DNA of 62,534 nucleotides from Acidobacteriota bacterium (lineage in GTDB: Bacteria > Acidobacteriota > Terriglobia > Terriglobales > Acidobacteriaceae). Below the pieces are notes generated by a model, which worked only from the letters and a program-made list of their open reading frames with translations, searched no databases and was not told the origin of the DNA. A program made the position numbers and the translations under genes. The stretch covers positions 1-62,534 of the forward strand of contig QIAN01000250.1 of NCBI GenBank assembly GCA_003225005.1, in the 5' to 3' direction. Within the stretch, counting starts at the first letter, position 1; each line of letters starts with the position of its first letter. Of this stretch, positions 1 through 8,591 are shown one piece after another.

Positions 1-906
1 ATGGTGCAGACGACGAACCGCATCACCGTAGGCTAGCAGTTGATTGTGGTAATCCGGTCCGGCCTCGAACATCAATCGCTCTGAAACGATGTCTTCCCCG
101 GGTTCAACGGGAAGGCTCAATTCGACCTGGTCGTCCGCGGGAGAATCCTTCAGATCGAATTCCTTCTGGATTTCCGTGGTTCCGGTGGATTCAACGGTAT
201 AGGAGGCCATCTTGGTCTTCGCCCCCATACCCTCAGCTTTCAGATGCATCAGGGTCAGAAATCGGTCTGAGGTAAGAGCGCCAAGAAATAAACTCTGCTT
301 ACTCTTCCGGTTGTAGATGAGTTGGCTTCCTGCACCGCGATGCATCCCGCCGCTCACTCCCCCGAGGTCGTAGAGAGCCAGGTCCGGCCAATCTTCGCTG
401 AAACTGTCGGAGAGAACCCGGTCGGCCGATTGATCGCCACCCAGATTGAGGATCGGCTCACCCATGGCCTCCACACTCCGAATGGCCTGCACAGTTACTT
501 CCTTTCCCGCACGATTTTGCACCTTTACCTGGACGGTGCCGTAAGGGCGCTGTTTGTAGAGCTGTAGCACGTAAACAAGATCGGGTTTACCGTCAAGTCC
601 GCTGCAAATGACTGTGAACTCTCGGCCGGGGCCGAGATCATCTTCGAAGGTAGACTCCGAAGCCTGGTGTCGCGGGTAATCGCTCGAGCGAAGCCACTGG
701 TGGTCAACCTGTGCTGCCACACGCGACCTGAGCACGGGCTGACTGTCCTGCAAAGACAGTTGGTACGATCCCTCCTGCGCGTTGACCGTCAGGGACAGCT
801 CGTCGTTCGTCAATTGCTGGGCCACACACGGCAGCGCGACCATCAGTATGTCAGCCGTAACCGCTAGTCCAACTCTGAAAACCTGTCTTCGAGTTCTTTT
901 CGGCAC
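1..906 (-). CDS. Secreted protein, probable alpha-galactosidase-like (GH36-type) N-terminal part, truncated by window edge
   Basis: Reading the minus strand from a GTG at 906 gives 302 open codons that run off the left edge. GGGAG lies 9 bases before the GTG. The N-terminus is basic followed by a hydrophobic stretch ending in PCVAQQ, which looks like a signal peptide; an internal ATG at 843 could be an alternative start. The mature part is rich in beta-type sequence, with segments such as VYVLQLYKQRPYGTVQV, ILNLGGDQSADRVLSD and LFLGALTSDRFLT. I associate these with the N-terminal beta-sandwich of acidobacterial alpha-galactosidase-like proteins, from memory only. The catalytic domain would lie outside the window. 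The divergent neighbour is a tagatose-bisphosphate aldolase subunit, which fits galactose metabolism. The coding frame is clear; the family call is moderate. Confidence 0.6.
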   Translation of the reverse strand, partial: MPKRTRRQVFRVGLAVTADILMVALPCVAQQLTNDELSLTVNAQEGSYQLSLQDSQPVLRSRVAAQVDHQWLRSSDYPRHQASESTFEDDLGPGREFTVICSGLDGKPDLVYVLQLYKQRPYGTVQVKVQNRAGKEVTVQAIRSVEAMGEPILNLGGDQSADRVLSDSFSEDWPDLALYDLGGVSGGMHRGAGSQLIYNRKSKQSLFLGALTSDRFLTLMHLKAEGMGAKTKMASYTVESTGTTEIQKEFDLKDSPADDQVELSLPVEPGEDIVSERLMFEAGPDYHNQLLAYGDAVRRLHH

Positions 907-1010
907 GGCAGCAATCTCCCTATGTGTGCACGATCGTCATCGCATACTACTTGATGGGGTCAACCTCAGTGAAGCGAATACTCAGCTCAAGAATCTATAA
1001 TGCGAAAGCG

Positions 1011-2366
1011 ATGGATGAGAGGCCTAATCGCGTCGAGACGGATCGCCCCACGATGGCCGAGGGGCCAAGTGAATATCTGCGAAGCGTCGTCCAGCGAAAT
1101 CGCGGCGGCGGGGCTGTCGGCAGTTACGCAGTTTGCTCCGCGCACCCGGCAGTGATCGATGCAGCCATTCAGCAAGCGCTCGAAGACGGTACCTGTCTTC
1201 ACGTGGAGTCGACATCCAGCCAAGTTAACCAGTTCGGCGGATATACGGGTATGACGCCGCAGCAATTCGCTGATGCAGTTCGCGTTGCTGCCGCCTCGGC
1301 GGGATTGCCAGTAGGTCGCGTTCTGCTTGGAGCCGACCACCTGGGTCCGTTTGCTTGGCGCAGCGAACCGTTGGCTACGGCCATGGCGAAGGCCTGCGAT
1401 CTGGCTCGTCTTTGCATTCATGCGGGATATCAGAAGATCCACTTGGACACGAGCATTCCATGTGGTGACGACGTGAAGAGTCTCGATGAGAAGGCCGTAG
1501 CGGAACGCGCTGCTACTTTGTGCCGAGCTGCCGAAGACGCTTGCGAGGAGATGCCGACTGGTTCGCCGAGACCGCTTTACGTCATCGGAACCGAGGTCCC
1601 GCCTCCGGGCGGAGAAGTGGCAGAGGGGGAATGTCCCGCCCCGACGATGGTCGAAGATGTTTATCGCACTTTGGAGATCTTTCGCTCCGCGTTCCGCGCA
1701 CATGGCTTGTTCGCCGCTTGGGAGAACATCGTCGGGTTGGTCGTTCAACCTGCTGTGGAATTCGGCGACACCAGGGTTTTCGACTACGATCGCCAGAAAG
1801 TGCATGCCCTGTCGGCAGGATTGCCTGCAAGTCCTGCCCTTGTCTATGAGGCCCATTCCACCGATTACCAGGCCCCCGCCGCTCTAGCAGAGATGGTGGA
1901 GGACCATTTTGCAATCTTGAAGGTCGGCCCCTGGCTTACATCCGCCTATCGGGAAGCGATTTTTGCTCTGAGCGGCATAGAACGCGAGATCCTTGGCCAC
2001 AAGCGCAAGGTGAGATCGTCGCAGGTGCGCGAGGCACTGGAGTTCGAGATGCTGCGCAACCCGGCGTACTGGCGTTCGTACTACCGCGGCGACGACGACG
2101 AATTGCGCCTCTCGCGTGCCTTCAGTTTCAGCGACCGCTGTCGTTATTACTGGCCCCAGCCCTCCGTACAAGAGGAAGTAAAGCGCCTGCTCCACAATCT
2201 CGATCTCTTTTCATGTCCGCTGACCATGCTGAGCCAATATCTCCCGATCGAATACGACGCGATTCGCCAAGGTGCACTGGAGAATCATGCTGCGGCCCTC
2301 ATCGGCCACCACATTCGACGGGTCCTTCGATTTTATGGTGCGGCCTGCGGTGTACCGGCAGGTTGA
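1011..2366 (+). CDS. gatZ: D-tagatose-1,6-bisphosphate aldolase subunit GatZ/KbaZ-like
   Basis: The 451-residue product matches the GatZ/KbaZ family, the non-catalytic subunit that stabilises class II tagatose-1,6-bisphosphate aldolase in galactitol or N-acetylgalactosamine catabolism. Diagnostic stretches are GSYAVCSAHPAVIDAA near the N-terminus, ESTSSQVNQFGGYTGM, LLGADHLGPFAW, HLDTSIPCGDD, VIGTEVPPPGG and VYEAHSTDYQ. The family is usually about 420 residues, so the start is probably the ATG at 1011 or the one at 1053; the open frame reaches back to 924 but that part is not family-like. Neither start has a strong ribosome site. No GatY/KbaY catalytic partner is present in the window. The gene diverges from a secreted glycosidase-like gene, suggesting a galactoside-utilisation unit. 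Confidence 0.88.
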   Translation: MDERPNRVETDRPTMAEGPSEYLRSVVQRNRGGGAVGSYAVCSAHPAVIDAAIQQALEDGTCLHVESTSSQVNQFGGYTGMTPQQFADAVRVAAASAGLPVGRVLLGADHLGPFAWRSEPLATAMAKACDLARLCIHAGYQKIHLDTSIPCGDDVKSLDEKAVAERAATLCRAAEDACEEMPTGSPRPLYVIGTEVPPPGGEVAEGECPAPTMVEDVYRTLEIFRSAFRAHGLFAAWENIVGLVVQPAVEFGDTRVFDYDRQKVHALSAGLPASPALVYEAHSTDYQAPAALAEMVEDHFAILKVGPWLTSAYREAIFALSGIEREILGHKRKVRSSQVREALEFEMLRNPAYWRSYYRGDDDELRLSRAFSFSDRCRYYWPQPSVQEEVKRLLHNLDLFSCPLTMLSQYLPIEYDAIRQGALENHAAALIGHHIRRVLRFYGAACGVPAG

Positions 2367-2534
2367 TCCACTCCGGAATGCCGCTTTTGGCAGAGAGCTC
2401 GCGAGTGACGCTAACCGGAACTATGCTCCGAATTGGTCCCGACAAACGTTAGATCCCTATCGGAACTGCTCCGATGACAGAACGGTAGCGATCCGCAGGA
2501 TTTGGCGGTGGGCAGTTTCGATAGGGTCGTTTGA

Positions 2535-2717
2535 AGGGAGCCGCTGGCGTTCGCGGCGGATGCGGGCTGTCTTATGGGATTTCAATCGATTTACGCCTGG
2601 AAAGCCTTGCCAGAAGCAGGTTTTGCCAAAAAGGCAATCATTGATTCTTATCGATCTTTGGCAGACCCTAAGCGCAAAGGAACTGGTTTCCGTGTTCGTA
2701 GACCTAATGCTTGGTGA
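2535..2717 (+). pseudogene. Decayed coding fragment, C-terminal piece of an unknown protein
   Basis: One frame is open from just after a TGA at 2532 to a TGA at 2715-2717. It contains a protein-like stretch including WKALPEAGFAKKAIIDSYRS and KGTGFRVRRPNAW. The composition looks like genuine protein ending in an aromatic C-terminus, but there is no start signal and upstream frames are broken. I do not recognise the family. It directly abuts the transposase relic at 2718, so it may be a gene end left behind by an insertion, or part of the mobile-element debris. Confidence 0.3.
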
Positions 2718-2960
2718 ATGCGTATCGTCGAAAACAACTGGAAGGTGCTCGCGTCGTTGTTTCCCAGCGAATGGCAGCAAATGGCGTGGGATTTCGGGTG
2801 CAGTCGAGCGATTGCGTGGGTTTCCATCGCCCGACGTGTTGTTGCATACGCTGATACCACATGCGGGAAGGGGTTAGTCGTTGCGCTGGTTCGCGCTAAG
2901 CTGGAGCGCTGGACCGACGGTTTCCGACGTAGCCTTGCTCACACCCTGCGCAACAGCAAT
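2718..2960 (+). pseudogene. Frameshifted IS4-family-like transposase N-terminal relic
   Basis: Alternating between two plus-strand frames rebuilds the start of a typical IS4-type transposase. The pieces are ENNWKVLASLFPSEWQQMA (frame of 2718), then SGAVERLRGFPSPDVLLHTL and a stop near 2877 (frame of 2719), then LVVALVRAKLERWTDG (frame of 2718), then VSDVALLT (frame of 2719). In intact relatives these pieces follow one another in a single frame, ending in a leucine/arginine-rich segment. At least three frameshifts and one stop separate them here, and nothing of the DDE catalytic domain follows. No terminal inverted repeats were found. The family assignment is from memory of such transposases. 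Confidence 0.6.
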
Positions 2961-3201
2961 CCGAAGCTCCCATCATCCAAACGGACGAATTCAATTCCTT
3001 AAGTTAGCGCTTAAGTGGGCGCGTCACCACCCGGATACGAACTCCATTGTTTCCCTTTCCGGGTTGCGATAGCATGATTCTGCTCTCGCGGTTCTCCCAC
3101 CTCACTGCTTTCCTCACCCGTAAAACCAGGCATGTGCCGCAATCTGTGTGCAACTTAACGTGGTGGCACGTAAGGGCATACAATATATAGTGTTATATTG
3201 C

Positions 3202-3231
3202 TTGACCCCGGCGCGATTTCGCCGTTACAGT
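3202..3231 (+). promoter_or_regulatory. Sigma-70-type promoter for smc
   Basis: TTGACC at 3202-3207 and TACAGT at 3226-3231 are 18 bases apart, close to the housekeeping consensus. The predicted start near 3238 would give a leader of about 150 bases before the smc start at 3392, including the hairpin at 3245-3301. Confidence 0.5.
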
Positions 3232-3244
3232 AGCTTAAATTTGG

Positions 3245-3301
3245 GCCCGCCCTCTCCAGCCCGGGACGGCATTGATTTGAGGGAATACGTGCTGGGCGGG
3301 C
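3245..3301 (+). other. GC-rich stem in the smc leader
   Basis: GCCCGCC at 3245-3251 pairs with GGCGGGC at 3295-3301. After a 5-base bulge, CAGC at 3257-3260 pairs with GCTG at 3291-3294. The loop region of about 30 bases is not obviously structured. It lies between the predicted promoter and smc, so it may be a leader structure or a small RNA. It does not carry the conserved SRP RNA loop sequence. Confidence 0.35.
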
Positions 3302-3391
3302 GGACGAACCTGCTTAGTAACTAGGCTCGGAACGGCTTGCTGGCCGGCATCAAAGTATTTGGCGCGCTCATGGAGTCTCAAGGAGTCAACG

Positions 3392-6300
3392 TTGCTCAAA
3401 CTGAAGAAGCTTCATGTTCTTGGCTTTAAGTCGTTCTGTGACCGTACGGAGCTGAAGTTCCACGGCGATGGCATTGCGGCCATCATCGGGCCGAATGGCT
3501 GCGGCAAGTCCAATATTGCCGACGCTATTTCATGGGTACTCGGCGAGCAGTCGGCCAAAACGTTGCGCGGTGCGCGCATGGAAGATGTGATCTTCGCCGG
3601 CACCCGCGATCGCAAACCTACGGGAATGGCTGAGGTGTCGTTAACCCTGATCGATCCCGAGGTGTATCCGGGCTCCGACCTCCACGCTCCCACGGAAATC
3701 GAGATTGCCGACGACATGCCGGAAGGTGCGGCCGCAGAGCTTCTCGCGGACGCCAACATTGTGGACGATTGGGACGAGGCCGCAATTCGTGCTCGTGCCG
3801 CCGAAGAGACTGCAAGCGCTCTCGACGAAGCGCAGCCGGGCAAAACGGCAGAAGTCGCGGGGTTACGCCCCCGGGCAAACAGTTTGGCCGACGCCTTCCC
3901 TGATGACGAGCCGGCGTTCGCATGGTTTGGAAATTCCGGCGGTGCCGTGGTACCTATTGCGTCCGCCGCTGTCAGCGGTCAGCAGGTGATCCTCAAAATC
4001 CGACGCCGCAAATTCAATCAGCAGCAATTCCGCGCCGGCGAACTTGTGGTCACTCGCAGACTATTCCGCTCAGGCGACAGTGAATATCTGCTCAACGGCA
4101 AGCTCTGCCGCTTGCGCGACATTCAGGAACTTTTCATGGGCACCGGCCTGGGGCCGGAATCCTACGCGCTGATTGAACAGGGACGCATCGGTCAGATTCT
4201 GAGCAGCCGCCCCACCGACCGGCGCGCAATTCTCGAAGAAGCTGCCGGCATCACCAAATTCAAAACAAAAAAACGGCTCGCCGAAGCGCGTTTGGAAGAG
4301 GCGAAACTGAATCTGGCACGCGTGAACGACATCTTCGACGAAGTCACGCGGCAAATGAATTCGCTGAAGCGTCAGGCATCCAAGGCCGAGCGCTACGCCA
4401 AGCTCCGAGAAGAGTTGCGAGCCAAGCTGCGCGTGGTGCTGGCCAGCAAGTTTGCCGCGCTCGATCAGCAAAGCGCTGAGCTCGATGCCCAACTCAATGT
4501 TCTTGCCGATGAGATGCGCCACCGCACCGAAGCCGTGCAAGAACTTGAGGCTGAGCACGGTGAACGGACTCAGCGCGGCTACTCCATCGAGCGAGAGCTG
4601 CGCGAGAATCTCGATGGGCTGAGCCAGATTACGCTGGAAATCGATCGCGCCCAGGCTCGTCGGCGGCACAACCAGGAGCGCTGCGCTGAATTGATGGTGC
4701 GCTCGGCTTCGGCTGAGGCTGAACTAGCGCAAGCTCGCCATCGGCTGACGGCACTCGAGTCGGAGCGCGATTCCAACCGTGAAATGCTGGAATCAGCCAG
4801 CGCCGATCTTGCCGCTGCCAGGAACGATTTCACACGCTCTCAGCAGGAAGCTGCCGCAGTTGCGGAATGCCTCTCCAGTCTCGAACAGCAGCAGGAAGAA
4901 TCGCGAGTGGCCATTTTTGACATCGTGTCCTCGGCATCGCGCGAGCGCAATCAGCTTGCGCAAGCTGAGGAACGGCGGGCCGGTGTAGACCGCGAAGCGA
5001 GCCGGCTCGAAGCCGAGATCGCCAACGCCAATCTACAGGTGGAAGCCTTCGGCGGTCAGCGTGGCCAACTCGCACTCGAATTTGAGACGGTTTCCGAACG
5101 TGTCAGCGGCATAACCGAAGAGCTCAGCCACCTCCGCCGTTTGATCGAAAGCAAACGTCGGGACGAAACCCAGGCCAAGGGACACCTCGACCTTCTCCGC
5201 GCCGAGTTCGCCACTGCGCTGGGCAAGAAAGGTTCACTCGAAGCAGTCATCGCCGAACACGGATATTCCACCGAGTCCGTTCGCCGCCTCTTCCAATCCG
5301 GAGTGATGCAAAGCGGGCTGGCCCCGGTGGGCGTGCTTGCCGACTTCCTTGAGGTAGAGCCCAGGTTTGAGCGCGTGGTGGAAGACTTTCTGCGCGATGA
5401 ATTGAACTACATCGTGGTCAAATCATGGGATGCCGCCGACGAAGGCCTGCGCCTGCTCCGCACCGATGTCGATGGACGCGCGACATTTCTCGTTCACCCC
5501 GAAGACTCGCAAGCCAAGTTCTCCTTTGTGCTCGATGAGGCTGCGCATTCCGCCCCGCCGGCAGAGTCGATTGTCCCGCTCAAGCACACCATTCGAGTGC
5601 TCGACGGCTTCGGCAAGTCGCTCGAAGTCGTTTTGCCGAAGCTGCGGGATGGATACATCGTGCCTGAGAGTGGCGTCGCACGCGGCCTCGCCCTGGAGAA
5701 TCCTGACGCATTCTTTTTGTCCCAATCGGGCGAGTGCTTCCACAACGTGACGGTGACTGGGGGTAAGCAGCGCGCTGAGGGACCACTGTCTATGAAGCGC
5801 GAGCTTCGCGAGGTTAGCCGGCAACTGGAAGACTTGGAGCGTGCCCTGCGCGATGGAGAAATGCGCGTGCTCACCTGGGGCCGCGAACTGAAAGATCTCA
5901 GTTCCCTGCTGGAGCGGCTCGAAGCAGAAAAGCGCCAGGCCGAGCACCAGGCCATGACCTCGGGCCATCTGCTGCAGCAACTCGACTCTGAAATTGCTCG
6001 TGTCAGCGAGCGCCTGGGAGTTTCCCAGGGCGAGTTACAGCGGCTGGCAGAGGAGCGCTCCGAACAGCATGGCCTGATTCGGGCCCGGCAGTCTGAGATT
6101 GCCGCCCTCGAGGAAAGACGCGAGCAATTGGAGCGGCAGATTGCCACAGCCCAGGAATCTCTCTCCGCACTGCGGCAGCGCCGCGAAGAAGCCACTCAGA
6201 CGACGGCGCAGCATGCGGCCCGGGTCGGAGGTCTCGAAGAGCGCCACCGCTCGGCTGCGACAGTATTAGAGCGCATCGATTCGCTGTGCTCGGAGATGGA

Positions 6301-7330
6301 CGAGCGCGTGCACGCCCTGACATCGCAGATCGCCGCGGCGGCTGCCGAAAAGCTGCAGCGCGAAGTGGACAGCGATCAATTAGAGCAACAGGCCGCCGAC
6401 CTCGAAGCCGAGCGCAACGCCAGTCAGGCCCGCGAAGGCCTTCTGCAGTTTGAATCGGAGCAACTGCGCGCTCGCCTGGCAGAAATCGACGAGCTTCTCC
6501 GCAATGCCCGCCAGCTTCTGGATCAGGCTCGCGACCGTCGCGGCGACATCTCCGCAGTAGCCGCTAAGTTGCAATCTGACGCGCAATACATGTCGCAGAC
6601 TTGCCTGAACGAACTCGGCATCGAGCGTGAAATCCTGATGGCCGATACCAGCCTTCCCATGATTAGCGGAGAGCAGCTTGCCGCCGAAGATCAGGCCCAT
6701 CGCGAAATGCGGGCGAAGCTCGAAGCCATGGGCCCGGTGAACATGATGGCACTCGAGGAGTACAAAGAAACCGCGGAGCGCCATTCGTTCCTCGAAACTC
6801 AGCGCGCAGACCTGGTCAGTTCCATCTACAACACCACCGCTACCATCCGCGAAATCGACGAATTCTCACGCCAAAAGTTTGCCGAGGCCTTTGCCCGCAT
6901 CAATGAAAACTTCCAGATGACCTTTAAGAAGCTTTTCGGCGGAGGAAATGCCTTCATGAGGCTTACCGACGAAGAGAATAGCGCCGAAAGCGGTATCGAC
7001 GTGGTGGCCTCGCCGCCCGGCAAGCGGCTGCAGAGCGTGCTGCTCCTCTCCGGTGGCGAGAAGGCACTGACGGCGCTGGCTCTGTTAGTCGGGATCTTCC
7101 AGTACTCGCCTAGCCCGTTCTGTATCCTGGACGAAGTCGATGCTCCGCTTGACGAAGCCAATATCGGTCGCTTCACCGAACTGGTAAAGGAAATGAGCCT
7201 CGAGACCCAATTTGTGCTCATTACCCATAGCAAGAAGACGATGAGCATTGCGCCCGTGCTGTATGGTGTCACCATGCAAGAACCGGGGGTCTCCAAGTTG
7301 GTGTCGGTGCGCTTTGGAGCGACTGCCTAG
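3392..7330 (+). CDS. smc: Chromosome segregation protein SMC
   Basis: This 1312-residue protein is a structural maintenance of chromosomes ATPase, which forms a ring dimer with kleisin ScpA and ScpB to compact and segregate DNA. The Walker A motif GPNGCGKSN is at about residues 33-41. Long glutamate/arginine/alanine-rich coiled coils flank a hinge at roughly residues 620-790. The C-terminal head has LLSGGEKALTALA near residue 1220 and the Walker B CILDEVDAPLDEAN near 1245. The start is the TTG at 3392, because AAGGAG at 3380-3385 sits 6 bases upstream and the protein then begins with LKKLHVLGFKSF; the frame is open further upstream to 3359. An acidic, Ala-rich insert of about 100 residues (roughly 90-212) separates the usual AEVSLTL strand from VVTRRLFRSG. 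ScpA and ScpB are not in the window. Confidence 0.97.
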   Translation: MLKLKKLHVLGFKSFCDRTELKFHGDGIAAIIGPNGCGKSNIADAISWVLGEQSAKTLRGARMEDVIFAGTRDRKPTGMAEVSLTLIDPEVYPGSDLHAPTEIEIADDMPEGAAAELLADANIVDDWDEAAIRARAAEETASALDEAQPGKTAEVAGLRPRANSLADAFPDDEPAFAWFGNSGGAVVPIASAAVSGQQVILKIRRRKFNQQQFRAGELVVTRRLFRSGDSEYLLNGKLCRLRDIQELFMGTGLGPESYALIEQGRIGQILSSRPTDRRAILEEAAGITKFKTKKRLAEARLEEAKLNLARVNDIFDEVTRQMNSLKRQASKAERYAKLREELRAKLRVVLASKFAALDQQSAELDAQLNVLADEMRHRTEAVQELEAEHGERTQRGYSIERELRENLDGLSQITLEIDRAQARRRHNQERCAELMVRSASAEAELAQARHRLTALESERDSNREMLESASADLAAARNDFTRSQQEAAAVAECLSSLEQQQEESRVAIFDIVSSASRERNQLAQAEERRAGVDREASRLEAEIANANLQVEAFGGQRGQLALEFETVSERVSGITEELSHLRRLIESKRRDETQAKGHLDLLRAEFATALGKKGSLEAVIAEHGYSTESVRRLFQSGVMQSGLAPVGVLADFLEVEPRFERVVEDFLRDELNYIVVKSWDAADEGLRLLRTDVDGRATFLVHPEDSQAKFSFVLDEAAHSAPPAESIVPLKHTIRVLDGFGKSLEVVLPKLRDGYIVPESGVARGLALENPDAFFLSQSGECFHNVTVTGGKQRAEGPLSMKRELREVSRQLEDLERALRDGEMRVLTWGRELKDLSSLLERLEAEKRQAEHQAMTSGHLLQQLDSEIARVSERLGVSQGELQRLAEERSEQHGLIRARQSEIAALEERREQLERQIATAQESLSALRQRREEATQTTAQHAARVGGLEERHRSAATVLERIDSLCSEMDERVHALTSQIAAAAAEKLQREVDSDQLEQQAADLEAERNASQAREGLLQFESEQLRARLAEIDELLRNARQLLDQARDRRGDISAVAAKLQSDAQYMSQTCLNELGIEREILMADTSLPMISGEQLAAEDQAHREMRAKLEAMGPVNMMALEEYKETAERHSFLETQRADLVSSIYNTTATIREIDEFSRQKFAEAFARINENFQMTFKKLFGGGNAFMRLTDEENSAESGIDVVASPPGKRLQSVLLLSGGEKALTALALLVGIFQYSPSPFCILDEVDAPLDEANIGRFTELVKEMSLETQFVLITHSKKTMSIAPVLYGVTMQEPGVSKLVSVRFGATA

Positions 7331-7592
7331 GCACAAATTGAATAGGCCGACCTCGTCGGTACGCCATCCAGCTATCTCTCGCTTGCGGAATGATTGGCGG
7401 ACCAGACGGTCAGGCCGACGCCTGTTCGCCTCAAACTGAAATCTTTCCAGATATCCACTCTCGTCCTCAGCTTTTCCACAATTGCCTTCTTCGAGTATCA
7501 ATCCGAAAATCCCTCCGCTCGAGTTCCCGGCTGTCAACTTTTTTCTCTTCAAGGAGATAAAAGCACTCTTGCCAACCTGTGAATTTGTTTCG
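7331..7592. other. Intergenic stretch between smc and the purC promoter
   Basis: About 260 bases without a supported gene. A weak stem with arms CCGAC and GTCGG follows the smc stop near 7347-7359 but has no T-tract. Short open frames here have no family-like sequence. Confidence 0.4.
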
Positions 7593-7620
7593 TTGACAAA
7601 TTTTTCTGAGGGGCTAAAAT
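7593..7620 (+). promoter_or_regulatory. Sigma-70-type promoter for purC
   Basis: TTGACA at 7593-7598 and TAAAAT at 7615-7620 are separated by 16 bases. The predicted transcription start near 7627 lies about 25 bases before the purC ATG, so the leader would be very short. Confidence 0.6.
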
Positions 7621-7652
7621 ACGCCACGCTCCCTTGCCTGTAGAATTTCATC

Positions 7653-8564
7653 ATGAGCCCCGAACTTCTCGATACCGTCCTCTTGCAAACTGACTTCCCG
7701 GACCTTCCACTCCACGCCAGCGGCAAGGTCCGAGACGTCTACCAACTCGATGACGATCGCCTGCTGTTTGTCGCCACCGACCGTATCTCGGCCTTTGACT
7801 ATGTCCTGGCAACGGGCATCCCCCATAAGGGACGCGTGTTAAGCCAGATTTCTTTGTTCTGGTTCGATTTTCTGTCGGATATCGTGCCCAGCCACGTCAT
7901 CACGGCCGCCGTTGACCGCTATCCCCAGGCGGTCCGCAAGTACGCCGACCAACTGCGGGGCCGCTCCATGCTGGTACAGCGAGCTGAGATGTTTCCCGTG
8001 GAATGCGTAGTACGGGGCTACATTTCAGGCTCCGCCTGGAAGGAGTACAAAGCGACGGGGAAGGTCTGCGGCATCGAATTACCTGCCGGTCTACGCGAGT
8101 CCGATGCTTTCCCCGAACCCATTTTCACCCCGGCCACGAAGGCGGTGACCGGCCACGACGAAAACATCCCCTTCGAACAGATGCGTAAGATCGTGGGCAG
8201 CGAAACTGCTGGGCAACTTCGCGACATTACCCTGAAGATCTACAAGAAAGCCGCGGCCTATGCGCGCCAGCGCGGCATCATCATAGCCGACACCAAGTTT
8301 GAATTTGGGCGCACCGCCCAGGGGATCACCCTGGCGGATGAAGTGCTCACGCCGGATTCTTCCCGCTTCTGGCCCGCAGACCAGTACAGGCCGGGCCAGG
8401 CGCAGGAGTCTTATGACAAGCAGTACGTTCGCGATTATCTCGAAAAAATTCGCTGGAACAAGCAGCCGCCTGCGCCCGCCTTGCCCCTTGAGGTGGCCCG
8501 CGGGACCAGCGAAAAATACCTCGAGGCCTACTTCCAGTTGACCGGGCACAGACTGGATGTGTAA
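7653..8564 (+). CDS. purC: Phosphoribosylaminoimidazole-succinocarboxamide synthase
   Basis: The 303-residue product is SAICAR synthase, which joins aspartate to carboxyaminoimidazole ribonucleotide using ATP in de novo purine synthesis. Family features include HASGKVRDVYQL near the N-terminus (nucleotide-binding loop), LLFVATDRISAFDYV, IPHKGRVLSQISLFWF, VECVVRGYISGSAWKEY, FTPATKAVTGHDEN and IIADTKFEFG. The length and these motifs fit the longer (about 300-residue) form also seen in yeast rather than the shorter E. coli type. The ATG at 7653 lies just downstream of a good promoter but has no strong ribosome site. cvpA follows after 27 bases, a pairing with purine genes also seen in other bacteria. 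Confidence 0.96.
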   Translation: MSPELLDTVLLQTDFPDLPLHASGKVRDVYQLDDDRLLFVATDRISAFDYVLATGIPHKGRVLSQISLFWFDFLSDIVPSHVITAAVDRYPQAVRKYADQLRGRSMLVQRAEMFPVECVVRGYISGSAWKEYKATGKVCGIELPAGLRESDAFPEPIFTPATKAVTGHDENIPFEQMRKIVGSETAGQLRDITLKIYKKAAAYARQRGIIIADTKFEFGRTAQGITLADEVLTPDSSRFWPADQYRPGQAQESYDKQYVRDYLEKIRWNKQPPAPALPLEVARGTSEKYLEAYFQLTGHRLDV

Positions 8565-8591
8565 CCCTTCGGCCGCCCACCGGAGAAATGC

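Noticed and set aside
2272-2877. Long open frame downstream of gatZ
   Set aside because: It overlaps the gatZ end, has no family-like sequence except the piece explained by the transposase relic, and lacks a ribosome site.
3240-3310. Possible SRP (4.5S) RNA before smc
   Set aside because: The conserved SRP loop sequence is absent; only a GC-rich stem is present.
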